DNA of 40,912 bases from Hydrocarboniphaga sp. (GCF_028291725.1 NZ_JAQGNT010000076.1:1-40912); one strand, 5' to 3'. Shown: positions 7,686-20,825, counted from the stretch's first letter. Numbers and translations: made by a program. The notes: a model not told the origin generated them from the letters alone.

Positions 7686-10484
7686 ATGGGACGTCTGCGC
7701 GCCTTGGTTTTGTTGTCGGTTCTGCTCATGGATGCGGCGCAGGCCGCGCCTCTTGGTGTCGTGATCTCCGAGTTCCGCACGCGAGGGCCCGGCGGCGCCA
7801 GCGACGAATTCGTCGAGTTGCACAACGTCGGCGCCAGTTCCGTCGATATCTCCGGATGGAAGCTCAACGGCTGCCAGAGCGGCACGCCGGGCACCGAGAG
7901 CACGCGCGTCACCATCGCCTCCGGCGTCAGCCTGCCGGCCGGTGGGCGTTATCTGCTCGCCAACAGCGCCAGCGCCTACAGCGCCGGCGTGCCCGGCGAC
8001 CAGACCTATGGCACCGGCATCTCCGATTTCACGTCCACCGCCTACGCAGGCCTCGCGCTGCGCGATGCGGCCAACGGCCTGCAGGACGGTGTCGGCGCCC
8101 CGCTGAGCCCTTGCCGCGAAGGCAGCGCCGGCATCGTTACCTCGGCGACCACGCCGACCGATCAGCTGAGCCGCCACCGGCTCGCTGGCGAGTCGCAGGA
8201 CAGCGGCGACAACGCCGCCGATTTCGGTCCCGACGCGGCCGCGACGCCGACTGCGCTCGGCAGCACGCCGCCGCCGGCCTGCACCAATGTCGGCATCGGC
8301 ATCCCGGCTATCCAGGGTCGCGGCCACGTATCGGGCTACAACGGCCTGTGCGTCTCGCAGGTTCCCGGCGTGGTCACGCAGCGCAGCTCCAACGGCTTCT
8401 ACCTGCAGGACCCGGTCGGCGATGGCGACGAGGCCACGTCCGACGGCATCTTCGTCTTTACCTCGTCCGCGCCGGCGGCGTCGATTACGGTCGGCTCGCA
8501 GGTACTGGTCGACGGCACGGTTTCGGAATTCCGCGCCGGCAGCACGTTCACCGCCACCAACTGCGCCTCGTCCTCGGCGGCCTGCAATCTGACCATCACC
8601 GAAATCACCGGGCCAACGGTTACCGCTACCAGCGGCCTGTTCGGCGGTGCGGCGGTCACGCCGGTGATTCTCGGCGCGGCTGGCCGCATGCCGCCGACGG
8701 AAGTCATCGACGACGACACCAGCGGCTCGGTCGAAGTGGCGGCGCAGACCACTTACGATCCGGCCGAGGACGGCATCGATTTCTATGAAAGTCTCGAAGG
8801 CATGCAGGTGCGCATCGACAATGCGCGCGCCAGCGGCCCGACCAGCTCCTTCGGTGAAGTCTGGGTGCTTGCCGACGGCGGCGCCGACGCGAGCGGCACC
8901 AATGCGCGCGGCGGCATCACGCTGGTGGAGCGCGCGGCCGGCGTCGACTACAACCCCGAGCGCATCCAGATCGATCTGAGCGGTCTGACCAGCGTCTATC
9001 CGCTGGTCAATGTCGGCGACACCGCGGCCAGCGTAACCGGCGCGATGTCCTATGGCTTCGGCGATCCGCGCGTGTTCCCGACCGAGCTGCCGAGCTTCGT
9101 CTCCGGCGGAATCGCCCGAGTGCCGGCGAGCTTGAGCAGTGGCACCGATCGCCTGCGCATCGCCTCGTACAACGTCGAGAACCTCGATCCGAACGACGCC
9201 GACACCTGCGACGGCGGGCCCGATCAAGATATCGCCAACGGCCGCTTCACGACCGAGGCACAGCAGATCGTCGACATGCTCGGCGCGCCCGACATCGTCG
9301 CCCTGGAGGAAATCCAGGACAACAGCGGCTGTGCCAACGACGGCACCGTCGACGCCGACGTGACCCTGCAGACCCTGGTCGATGCGATCACCGCCGCTGG
9401 CGGCCCGAGCTACCGCTACACCACGATTTCGCCGCAGGACGGCACCGACGGCGGCGTGCCCGGCGGCAACATCCGCCAGGGATTTTTGTATGACGCGACG
9501 CGGGTGACGCTGGTGCCTGGCACGGCCGGCGCCGGCGATGCGACGACCGCCACCGCGGCGAGCATCGGCGGCGACGGCAAGCTGCAGCTGAGCTTGTCGC
9601 CAGGCCGCGTCGACCCCACGAACACCGCCTGGGACAACAGCCGCAAGCCGCTGGCCGCGACGTTCGACTTCAACGGCGAGCGCGTGCTGGCGATCGTCAA
9701 CCACTTCAATTCCAAGGGTGGCGACTATCCGCTGTTCGGCCGCTACCAGCCGCCGGTGCTGAGCAGCGAGACGCAGCGTCTGCAACAGGCGCAGGTGCTG
9801 CACGACTTCATCGCCGGCGTGCTCGCGCAGCAGCCGGCCGCTCGCGTGATCACGCTCGGCGACTTCAACGACTTCGAGTGGTCGGCGCCGATGCAGAAGC
9901 TCAGCGGTGCCGACATCGGCACACCGATCCTGACCGATCTGGCGACGCTGCTGCTGCCGGAGACCGAGCGTTACAGCTACGTGTTCGAAGGCAACTCGCA
10001 GGAGCTCGATCACATCTTTGTCAGCGAGGCGACGCTGACTGCCGCCGAGTTCCAGGCAGTGCACATCAATGCCGAGTTCGCCGACCAGGCCAGTGATCAC
10101 GATCCGATCGCATCCTCGCTGCAGGTCAAGCCCGTGGCGGTCTGCGATGGCGGCAGCATCGGCTTCGTGTCGGCTGCGCCCATCGTCGTCGATGAGGGCG
10201 AGCGCACTTTGGTTGGCGTGACGCGGTCCGGTGCCGGCTGTGGCGCCGCATCGGCGAACTGGTCGCGCGTGCTCGGCAGCGCATCGGCGGACGACCTGAT
10301 CGGCGCGGCCAGTGGCGTGCTGAGCTGGGCCGACGGCGATATCTCGACGCGCTACATCCTGGTCGCCGCGCGCCGCGATGCGCGGCGTGAAGGCGCCGAG
10401 ACGCTGAACCTGCAGCTGTCGGTGCTGAGCGGCGCTCAGGCGGGCATCACGACGCGCCCGATCCTGATCGACGATCCGCGTTGA
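7686..10484 (+). CDS. Secreted ExeM/NucH-type nuclease with lamin-tail domain
   Basis: A 932-residue exported protein. The signal peptide MGRLRALVLLSVLLMDAAQA is cut near residue 20. A lamin-tail domain follows (VISEFRTRGPGG, DEFVELHNVG, DISGWKLNG, about 22-160), then a beta-rich OB-like middle part. The endonuclease/exonuclease/phosphatase domain spans about 490-805, with RIASYNVENLDP, IVALEEIQDN, LGDFNDFEWS, ELDHIFVS and SDHDPI supplying the metal and catalytic residues. A C-terminal Calx-beta-like segment (VDEGERTLVGVTRSG) closes it. The family degrades extracellular DNA for nutrient recovery or biofilm turnover. No sorting signal such as a rhombosortase or PEP-CTERM tail is visible. It is a single gene bracketed by repeats. 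Confidence 0.88.
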   Translation: MGRLRALVLLSVLLMDAAQAAPLGVVISEFRTRGPGGASDEFVELHNVGASSVDISGWKLNGCQSGTPGTESTRVTIASGVSLPAGGRYLLANSASAYSAGVPGDQTYGTGISDFTSTAYAGLALRDAANGLQDGVGAPLSPCREGSAGIVTSATTPTDQLSRHRLAGESQDSGDNAADFGPDAAATPTALGSTPPPACTNVGIGIPAIQGRGHVSGYNGLCVSQVPGVVTQRSSNGFYLQDPVGDGDEATSDGIFVFTSSAPAASITVGSQVLVDGTVSEFRAGSTFTATNCASSSAACNLTITEITGPTVTATSGLFGGAAVTPVILGAAGRMPPTEVIDDDTSGSVEVAAQTTYDPAEDGIDFYESLEGMQVRIDNARASGPTSSFGEVWVLADGGADASGTNARGGITLVERAAGVDYNPERIQIDLSGLTSVYPLVNVGDTAASVTGAMSYGFGDPRVFPTELPSFVSGGIARVPASLSSGTDRLRIASYNVENLDPNDADTCDGGPDQDIANGRFTTEAQQIVDMLGAPDIVALEEIQDNSGCANDGTVDADVTLQTLVDAITAAGGPSYRYTTISPQDGTDGGVPGGNIRQGFLYDATRVTLVPGTAGAGDATTATAASIGGDGKLQLSLSPGRVDPTNTAWDNSRKPLAATFDFNGERVLAIVNHFNSKGGDYPLFGRYQPPVLSSETQRLQQAQVLHDFIAGVLAQQPAARVITLGDFNDFEWSAPMQKLSGADIGTPILTDLATLLLPETERYSYVFEGNSQELDHIFVSEATLTAAEFQAVHINAEFADQASDHDPIASSLQVKPVAVCDGGSIGFVSAAPIVVDEGERTLVGVTRSGAGCGAASANWSRVLGSASADDLIGAASGVLSWADGDISTRYILVAARRDARREGAETLNLQLSVLSGAQAGITTRPILIDDPR

Positions 10485-10504
10485 GACCTACGGGCACTCA
10501 GCGT

Positions 10505-10582
10505 GTAGGTTGGGGTGAGCGCAGCGAACCCCAACATTCATCCGCGCCGATGTTGGGGTTCGCTGCGCTCACCCCAACCTAC
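10505..10582. repeat. 78-bp palindromic repeat, copy 2
   Basis: It has the same length and arms as copy 1 (5046-5123) and differs mainly in the central spacer. It lies between the convergent nuclease gene (plus) and PIN toxin gene (minus). Confidence 0.9.
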
Positions 10583-10602
10583 CCCCAGCCTCGGCTGCGG
10601 GT

Positions 10603-11028
10603 TCATGGCCGGAACCAGTCGTCCAGCTTCAAGCCCTCGGCGCCATTCAGCGAAAACGGGCTGCGCACCACCAGCGTCAGCTCGCGGGTCGCGGCGATCG
10701 CGGCCTGCTCGCCGTCGAGCCGGGTCCAGGGCCGGGCGGATCGATCCCAGCGCGCTGCCTGCCGTGACAGCCAGATCGCGGACTCACGGTCCAGGCTCAG
10801 GATTGGCGGCCCGCTGTGCAGCAGCTCGGCAGTGAACGCGGCCAGCTGCTGCCGGCGCGGGCTCTCCGGCAGGCTGTCGAGCCCGCGCAGCCAGGCGTAG
10901 AGCGCGGACGCCGCCAGCGCGCAGCTGCCCTGGCGCTGCTGGAACAAGTTGAATACGCGGCGATTGCCGTCCGGCCGGGTCAGCTCGGCGAGCACCGCCA
11001 GGTCGAGCAGGTAAGCCGGCTTCGCCAC
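10603..11028 (-). CDS. PIN-domain VapC-like toxin, possibly degenerate
   Basis: A 141-residue protein with a GTG start preceded by AAGGAA. It begins AKPAYLLDLAVLAEL, matching the PIN start LLDTNVLSEL with Asp9 kept but the usual Thr-Asn changed. The end, DGEQAAIAATRELTLVVRSPFS, matches the DxxIAATAxxxxLTLVTRNxxDF block. The last conserved acidic residue appears lost (SPFS instead of NxxDF). PIN toxins are Mg-dependent RNases; the changes may weaken or abolish activity. The Phd-type antitoxin gene lies upstream, but two palindromes have been inserted between them, giving an unusual 121-nt gap for a TA pair. Confidence 0.65.
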   Translation of the reverse strand: MAKPAYLLDLAVLAELTRPDGNRRVFNLFQQRQGSCALAASALYAWLRGLDSLPESPRRQQLAAFTAELLHSGPPILSLDRESAIWLSRQAARWDRSARPWTRLDGEQAAIAATRELTLVVRSPFSLNGAEGLKLDDWFRP

Positions 11029-11051
11029 TAGATTCCTTGCCTCATCAGCTC

Positions 11052-11137
11052 GTAGGGCGGGTCGTGACCCGCCGTTTTTGGGACCACAAGAAGCAAAATC
11101 AAAATCAGCTTGTAGGGCGGGTCGCGACCCGCCCTAC
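11052..11137. repeat. Two GTAGGGCGGGTCG palindromes between antitoxin and toxin
   Basis: The palindrome at 11112-11137 is perfect over 26 nt (GTAGGGCGGGTCG and its complement). The one at 11052-11073 is shorter and is followed by GTTTTT on the plus strand. Both are preceded by ATCAGCT, so the unit of about 31 bp is directly repeated. The first copy could end transcription coming from the plus strand. Confidence 0.8.
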
Positions 11138-11149
11138 GCCGGGACCTCG

Positions 11150-11404
11150 TTAGTAATCCGCCCAGCGATCCAGCTCTTCGCCGGTCACGCCCTCGAAGCC
11201 GCTGGCCTGGCGCGCACGCCAGCCCTGGCTCCAGGCGGCGAAGTCCGGCCGCGCGCTGCCCAGCAGGCGTTCGTACTCGGATTCCGACATCAGTACCGCT
11301 ACCGCCTTGCCGCGCCGCGTAACCTGCACCGGACGGCCATCCTCTGCCTCGTAGAGCAGTTCGGTGAGGCGGTCCTTGGCCTGGGCGATGGAGACGGTTT
11401 TCAT
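11150..11404 (-). CDS. Phd/YefM-family antitoxin
   Basis: An 84-residue protein. MKTVSIAQAKDRLTELLYEAEDGRPVQVTRRGKAVAVLMSESEYERLL carries the Phd/YefM DNA-binding fold signature (AKxxLxxLLxxxxxGxxVxVTRRGKxVAVLxxxxEYExL). The C-terminal part (FAAWSQGWRARQASGFEGV...DRWADY) would wrap the toxin. It is expected to neutralise the downstream PIN toxin and to repress its own promoter through the inverted repeat at 11428-11447. Confidence 0.85.
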   Translation of the reverse strand: MKTVSIAQAKDRLTELLYEAEDGRPVQVTRRGKAVAVLMSESEYERLLGSARPDFAAWSQGWRARQASGFEGVTGEELDRWADY

Positions 11405-11427
11405 AGCGGCGCGCTCGTTCGCGGAAC

Positions 11428-11475
11428 ATGGCCATGCAGATGGCCATCTTAGTACAGGCTAATCCCTTGATTCAA
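11428..11475 (-). promoter_or_regulatory. Promoter and operator of the Phd/PIN unit
   Basis: Two copies of the 8-nt palindrome ATGGCCAT (11428-11435 and 11440-11447), separated by 4 nt, lie 24 nt upstream of the antitoxin start. On the minus strand TTGAAT (470-475) and TAAGAT (446-451), 18 nt apart, give a plausible -35/-10 whose -10 touches the operator. Autorepression by a Phd-family protein would fit this layout. Confidence 0.5.
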
Positions 11476-11591
11476 CGGGACTCGAGCCCGGGCGGCGTTC
11501 AGTTTCCAGCCCGGAATTTGCTTGTCTCCGGCAGGGAAATTACTTTCCTTACCCGCGCCCGCCAGCGAGCGCGCTGCACGCAATACCAGAA

Positions 11592-11614
11592 GGCCGCGCG
11601 ATGCGGCCTTTTTT
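11592..11614 (+). terminator. Rho-independent hairpin in the gltB leader
   Basis: GGCCGC-GCGAT-GCGGCC followed directly by six T residues, ending 17 nt before the gltB start codon; the gltB Shine-Dalgarno (AGGAG) follows it. A terminator in this position suggests either transcription attenuation of gltBD or the 3' end of a small leader RNA from 11450 onward. No antiterminator partner or leader peptide was confirmed. Confidence 0.65.
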
Positions 11615-11631
11615 AGCCAGGAGCGTTCCGC

Positions 11632-17716
<6,085 letters not shown>

Positions 17717-17725
17717 CTTGTCCCC

Positions 17726-17803
17726 GTAGGTTGGGGTGAGCAACGCGAACCCCAACGTCGGCGCTAACGAATGTTGGGGTTCGCGTTGCTCACCCCAACC
17801 TAC
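17726..17803. repeat. 78-bp palindromic repeat, copy 3
   Basis: Same 78-nt size as the other copies but with compensating changes in both arms (GAGCAACGCGAAC with GTTCGCGTTGCTC instead of GAGCGCAGCGAAC). The paired changes show that the hairpin is preserved. It lies between gltD and the antiporter fragment, the place the half copy at 25391-25420 occupies on the other side of the island. Confidence 0.9.
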
Positions 17804-17824
17804 GCATGCCGATAACGCTGCGGC

Positions 17825-17977
17825 TCAGACGGCGGCTTTCTGCCCGAAGCCCATCAGCTTGAGCATCGGCGCGGTCGACACCGTGGTGATGATCGCCATG
17901 ACCACCATCAGCGCGAACAGCGGTGGCGGGATCACGCCCAGGCCGCGCGTAGTCATCAGCGCCCCGAGCACGCCGGA
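17825..17977 (-). pseudogene. 3'-end fragment of the CPA2 antiporter gene (left duplicate)
   Basis: It is nearly identical to the end of the intact antiporter gene at 25430-25618. The first 66 shared bases match exactly and scattered substitutions follow. A 36-bp in-frame deletion lies between short CAG repeats. It has its own stop codon (QKAAV-TGA versus QKAAI-TAA), so it is a separate allele rather than a recent perfect copy. It marks the left edge of the island. Confidence 0.85.
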
Positions 17978-18067
17978 CAATTCAACCGCAATGGCCCGTT
18001 TTGTCCCCGATCCGAATCATGTGGCCGTCGAGATCGGCCCGGGAGTTGGTCGAGGGGGCCGGATATC

Positions 18068-18125
18068 CCATAATCGGAGACATGAAGCCTTCCGAGCACC
18101 TCCGCCATCACCGTGGATGTGCTGA
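18068..18125 (+). pseudogene. mntA-like nucleotidyltransferase antitoxin, N-terminal remnant
   Basis: ATG 18082 encodes MKPSEHLRHHRG, matching the start of MntA-type minimal nucleotidyltransferases (MKPSExLRxHR). The GSxxRG and DxD catalytic region is missing, so most of the gene has been deleted. CATAAT about 10 nt upstream of the start and GGAGA just before it look like its old -10 and ribosome-binding site. The hepT remnant follows in the expected order. Confidence 0.5.
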
Positions 18126-18183
18126 CGCCCAGCTCTTTGCCGGAGCACTTCAGGCAACAAGTGCTTCGCGACGCCCGCGCTGT

Positions 18184-18446
18184 ATGACGGCGCCAGAGCG
18201 AGTGCGCGATTACCTGTTCCATATCCTGGAAGCCATCGACCGCGTCGGCGAATAGACCTGCAAGCTCGACGAAGCCGGGTTCCTACAAAGCAGGCTGGTG
18301 CAGGATGCTGTCATTCGCAATATCGAAATCATTGGCGAAGCCTGCAACAACATTCGCAAGCGCGATCCGGCCTTTGCGGAAGCGCACGCCGACGTGCCCT
18401 CCTGGGGCTTCGCCATTGGCAGCGGCGTCAGCCTTTGGCAGACCTG
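18184..18446 (+). pseudogene. hepT-like HEPN toxin pseudogene
   Basis: MTAPERVRDYLFHILEAIDRVGE runs into an in-frame TAG at 18253-18255 where relatives have Tyr. The same frame continues TCKLDEAGFLQSRLVQDAVIRNIEIIGEA and AHADVPSWGFAIG, clear HepT/HEPN sequence. The stretch expected to carry the RX4HXY RNase motif is deleted, and the frame resumes briefly as SLWQT before a TGA. The toxin is inactivated by both a nonsense change and an internal deletion. MntA adenylylates HepT in intact systems; here both partners are broken. Confidence 0.75.
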
Positions 18447-18820
18447 AGAGGAGGGACCGGCCTGGGCCGTGGTTTGGCCGCCGCTGGTGCCGACGGAGGC
18501 AAGGACTGAGGAGATTCGGGGGCTTGCGCGGCTCGTGCGATTTTCAGCGCAGGGATGAGTGGAACAGGGGTGATGAGGCCGACCTCGATCCTCAGGACGT
18601 CAAGAATCGCCCATTCAGGGGGTTTCCTTGTCAGCGGCGCCCCCTTTTTCTCCTCGGAGAACCACCCCTGAATTGTATTGATCTGGAAATTGGTGCGCCG
18701 TGCGATGACTTCTTGTGCGTCGCGTCGCGAGAGGCCGCTGTCGATCAGCACCTGTAGGATTTCGAATATCGCATCCCGGCGCGCGGCAATTGACCAGCCT
18801 GCTGTTGTACTCATGGTCAC
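18428..18820 (-). CDS. Hypothetical protein with possible helix-turn-helix segment
   Basis: A 130-residue protein of unknown family. Residues about 10-60 (ARRDAIFEILQVLIDSGLSR, VIARRTNFQINTIQGWFSEE) are helical and resemble a DNA-binding helix-turn-helix, with WF in the recognition region. A second helical part (WAILDVLRIEVGLITP) and a Pro/Ala/Arg-rich disordered tail follow. The ATG at 18820 is the first of two close in-frame Met codons. It lies in the island downstream of the HNH gene on the same strand, beyond a terminator. A regulatory role is only a guess. Confidence 0.45.
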   Translation of the reverse strand: MTMSTTAGWSIAARRDAIFEILQVLIDSGLSRRDAQEVIARRTNFQINTIQGWFSEEKKGAPLTRKPPEWAILDVLRIEVGLITPVPLIPALKIARAAQAPESPQSLPPSAPAAAKPRPRPVPPLRSAKG

Positions 18821-19080
18821 GATTGTGCCGTCTTTTGCTGTACCGCGCTACAGTTGCCGACTCCTAGGCTTTACATGGCCACCCCCCAACGGAGATCGCG
18901 GATTGGCTGAAGGCGGCACAGCAGGCCGCGGGGACACGATCGTCTATGAGGAGCACATCTTGTCAACGCGGGCTGCAGCGACTGGAACCATCGATCGCAT
19001 TCCTGCGGCATGCTCTTCACAAAGGAAAGGGTTGCGGTGCTCGCAGTGCTGATGCATCAGGCGGTTTGATCCCCGAACAA
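18821..19080. other. Gap with no gene recognised
   Basis: 260 nt without a convincing gene. Short open stretches on the plus strand (EIADWLKAAQQAAG, then CSDWNHRSHSCGMLFTKERVAVL in other frames) look like scraps of decayed coding sequence but match no family I recognise. The left end holds the presumed promoter of the hypothetical gene. Confidence 0.4.
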
Positions 19081-19081
19081 G

Positions 19082-19104
19082 AAAAGCCCCGCACTTGGCG
19101 GGGC
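19082..19104 (-). terminator. Rho-independent terminator after the HNH gene
   Basis: On the minus strand GCCCCGC-CAAGT-GCGGGGC is followed by TTTTCTTG, 12 nt past the HNH stop codon. It would end any transcript carrying the tRNA array and the HNH gene. Confidence 0.8.
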
Positions 19105-19115
19105 AATCCCATCGA

Positions 19116-19685
19116 CTACGACAGCTTCTTCCCTTTCGCGGCGAAGCTCTCCAACCATGATTGCTGGCAGGCAGTTATTCGGCGACCCGAAGCGATAAGC
19201 AACAAATATGCAGCAGGGTCTGGAACGAAAGGAACCGCCAAAAGCGACATCGAAGTTTCGGAGAGCAGCCTGTCATTTTTGGCTGTATTGCATGGTTTGC
19301 ATGCCGTAGCAGCATTGGTCCATGACGTCTCGCCACCACGACTTTTCGGAATGACGTGGTCCATCGTAAGTTTCGATGCGGGGTAGCGTTCGCCACAGTA
19401 CAGACATACGCCGTCTCGCTGAAACAAAGCGCGGTTGGTCAACGGCGGCGGGGCTCGCTTCATGTAGCGTCCCGACTTGTCGGGCACAGCGATGATTGAC
19501 GAGATCGATACGCTCGAGCGAAGACCGTCACCACGCACCCCACCAGTAAACGTGAAGCGGGTATCTCCAGCCTCCCAACGGACTCGCTCACGCGAGTACA
19601 GCACAGCTGCAGTCTGCCAAGTGATCCAGCCCACAGGCAGGCCGGATATGTCGAGCTTCAATATGGTGGGTTGCATGGTGGTCAT
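19116..19685 (-). CDS. HNH endonuclease
   Basis: A 189-residue protein. An N-terminal domain (ILKLDISGLPVGWITWQTAAVLYSR...) precedes an HNH nuclease core at about residues 85-140: RDGVCLYCGERYPASKLTMDHVIPKSRGG, then WTNAATACKPCNTAKNDR. Two CxxC pairs would bind structural zinc and DHVIPKSRGG supplies the catalytic His. The overall form matches the widespread single-domain HNH proteins of bacteria. It lies 98 nt downstream of the last tRNA on the same strand and before a strong terminator, so it may be the last gene of the array transcript. A two-codon ORF with a strong ribosome site precedes it. Target (DNA or RNA) is unknown. Confidence 0.85.
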   Translation of the reverse strand: MTTMQPTILKLDISGLPVGWITWQTAAVLYSRERVRWEAGDTRFTFTGGVRGDGLRSSVSISSIIAVPDKSGRYMKRAPPPLTNRALFQRDGVCLYCGERYPASKLTMDHVIPKSRGGETSWTNAATACKPCNTAKNDRLLSETSMSLLAVPFVPDPAAYLLLIASGRRITACQQSWLESFAAKGKKLS

Positions 19686-19689
19686 CTTT

Positions 19690-19718
19690 TCAGCGCATCG
19701 AAGCGGTCCTCCTCTGAG
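19690..19718 (-). promoter_or_regulatory. Strong ribosome site with two-codon mini-ORF before the HNH gene
   Basis: On the minus strand AGAGGAGGACCGCTTCG is followed by ATG CGC TGA, then AAAAG and the ATG of the HNH gene. The SD sits 9 nt from the mini-ORF start but about 22 nt from the HNH start, which has only a poor site. Translation of HNH may depend on reinitiation after the mini-ORF. Confidence 0.4.
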
Positions 19719-19785
19719 GTATGGATAGGTGAGACCTTTGGTTGTCTTGTCACGCAGCAGTGCCGCCGCAGCTACAACGTAATGG

Positions 19786-19866
19786 TGGTCCGTGATGGAT
19801 TCGAACCATCGTGGCCTTCGCTCCAGATTTACAGGCTGGCGTCTTCATCCTCTCGACCAACGGACC
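19786..19866 (-). tRNA. tRNA-Tyr(GTA)
   Basis: Acceptor GGTCCG pairs with CGGACC. Anticodon loop CTGTAAA gives GTA. The variable region is extended as in bacterial Tyr tRNA. T-arm GGTTCGAATCC. Last tRNA of the array, nearest the HNH gene. Confidence 0.9.
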
Positions 19867-19882
19867 GTAATCGTAAATATGG

Positions 19883-19957
19883 TGCTCTCGATCAGATTCG
19901 AACTGATGGCAATCGGCTTAGAAGGCCGAAACTCTATCCAGGCTGAGTTACGAGAGC
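19883..19957 (-). tRNA. tRNA-Arg(TCT)
   Basis: Acceptor GCTCTCG/CGAGAGC. Anticodon arm TCGGC-CTTCTAA-GCCGA with anticodon TCT, reading AGA and AGG. Standard T-arm. Confidence 0.92.
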
Positions 19958-19967
19958 TTAGGGGTGG

Positions 19968-20056
19968 TGGAAAATAAGGGATTCGAACCCTTGTGACTGC
20001 TTGCGCAATCCATCTGCTTTCGAAACAGCGCCGATTGTCCACTCTGGCAATTTTCC
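19968..20056 (-). tRNA. tRNA-Ser(CGA)
   Basis: Acceptor GGAAAAT/ATTTTCC. Anticodon loop TTCGAAA with anticodon CGA. Long variable arm of the class II type (ATTGCGCAAGCAGT). One mismatch at the top of the anticodon stem. Confidence 0.9.
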
Positions 20057-20078
20057 AAAATCATTGCTTTAAATCTGG

Positions 20079-20159
20079 CTTTCTCCCCAGGACTCGAACC
20101 CGGAATGTTTCCATACCTCGGGATCAAAGCCCGGTGCCCTACCATTAGGCGAAGAGAAA
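20079..20159 (-). tRNA. tRNA-Gln(TTG)
   Basis: Acceptor TTTCTCT pairs with GGAGAAA. Anticodon loop CTTTGAT, the usual Gln loop. Discriminator G. The variable region is somewhat long for Gln. Confidence 0.85.
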
Positions 20160-20175
20160 ATTAAAACGTGATTGG

Positions 20176-20247
20176 AGCCCTCGACCAGACTTGAACTGGC
20201 AACCTGGCCCTTAGGACGAGCCTGCTCTATCGTTGAGCTACGAAGGC
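20176..20247 (-). tRNA. tRNA-Arg(CCT)
   Basis: Acceptor GCCTTCG/CGAGGGC with one T:G pair. Anticodon arm GGCTC-GTCCTAA-GGGCC with anticodon CCT, reading AGG. Confidence 0.88.
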
Positions 20248-20259
20248 GATAAATAATGG

Positions 20260-20343
20260 TGCCCATGGCCGGCTTCGAACCGACAAAGCCTTGCGGCCGA
20301 GGGATTTTAAGTTCCTTGCGTCTACCAGTTTCACCACACGGGC
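20260..20343 (-). tRNA. tRNA-Leu(TAA)
   Basis: Acceptor GCCCGTG/CATGGGC. Anticodon loop CTTAAAA with anticodon TAA. Class II variable arm (CTCGGCCGCAAGGC). D-arm GGTGAAACTGGTAGAC as in Leu tRNAs. Confidence 0.92.
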
Positions 20344-20353
20344 ATTGAGTTGG

Positions 20354-20434
20354 TGCCGAGAACGGGACTCGAACCCGCATGTCGTGAGACGTCTATGTTT
20401 GAAATAGGTGTGTATACCATTCCACCATCTCGGC
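20354..20434 (-). tRNA. tRNA-Leu(CAA)
   Basis: Acceptor GCCGAGA/TCTCGGC is perfect. Anticodon loop TTCAAAC with anticodon CAA. Class II variable arm and Leu-type D-arm. A 150-nt gap without any recognisable feature separates it from the Lys gene upstream. Confidence 0.9.
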
Positions 20435-20587
20435 GAATTTAGCCGGGTTCCTTCCCTGCCCCTTCTGTCGCGGGACAAGGAAAGCTCAGAGCCGGTGTGA
20501 GACCCAGACCTCTCAGCGCTGCCGGAGATCGACGCGGGCACGCTTGCACGCTACGCGCGGGCTTGCGGACAGACTGCAAACGACTGG

Positions 20588-20660
20588 TGCACCGAGAGGG
20601 GCTCGAACCCCCGACCAAGAAGTTAAAAGCTTCCTGCTCTTCCAGCTGAGCTACCGGTGC
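20588..20660 (-). tRNA. tRNA-Lys(TTT)
   Basis: Acceptor GCACCGG/TCGGTGC. Anticodon arm GGAAG-CTTTTAA-CTTCT with anticodon TTT. T-arm GGGTTCGAGCCCC. Confidence 0.92.
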
Positions 20661-20669
20661 GATGATTGG

Positions 20670-20742
20670 TGGAATCGAAGGGAATCGAACCCTCTGCCTC
20701 CGTGGTGCGAGCACGGCGCTCTCCCAGATGAGCTACGACCCC
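20670..20742 (-). tRNA. tRNA-Ala(CGC)
   Basis: Acceptor GGGGTCG pairs with CGATTCC using two G:T pairs. Anticodon arm CCGTG-CTCGCAC-CACGG with anticodon CGC, reading GCG only. This anticodon is uncommon; most bacteria use TGC and GGC. Confidence 0.88.
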
Positions 20743-20751
20743 GAACGGTGG

Positions 20752-20825
20752 TGGTGAAGGTGGGCATCGAACCCACGACCTCGAAGTTATGAGCCCCGCG
20801 CTCTAGCCAGCTGAGCTACGTCACC
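20752..20825 (-). tRNA. tRNA-Met(CAT), elongator type
   Basis: Acceptor GGTGACG/CTTCACC with one mismatch. D-arm and ACGTAGCTCAGCTGG start are those of elongator Met tRNA. Anticodon loop CTCATAA. Ile(CAT) cannot be excluded, but a separate Ile(TAT) gene is present. Confidence 0.85.

Noticed and set aside
7506-10100. 864-codon open frame opposite the nuclease gene
   Set aside because: No recognisable domain, a His/Arg/Gly/Asp-rich composition, and full overlap with a convincing secreted nuclease.
5045-10600. Short ORFs containing MLGFAALTPTY or MSAANPN
   Set aside because: They come from the 78-bp palindromic repeats; only in pilW is the repeat part of a real gene.
11460-11490. T-arm-like GGGACTCGAGCCC upstream of gltB as a tRNA fragment
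   Set aside because: No acceptor, D- or anticodon arm can be folded around it.
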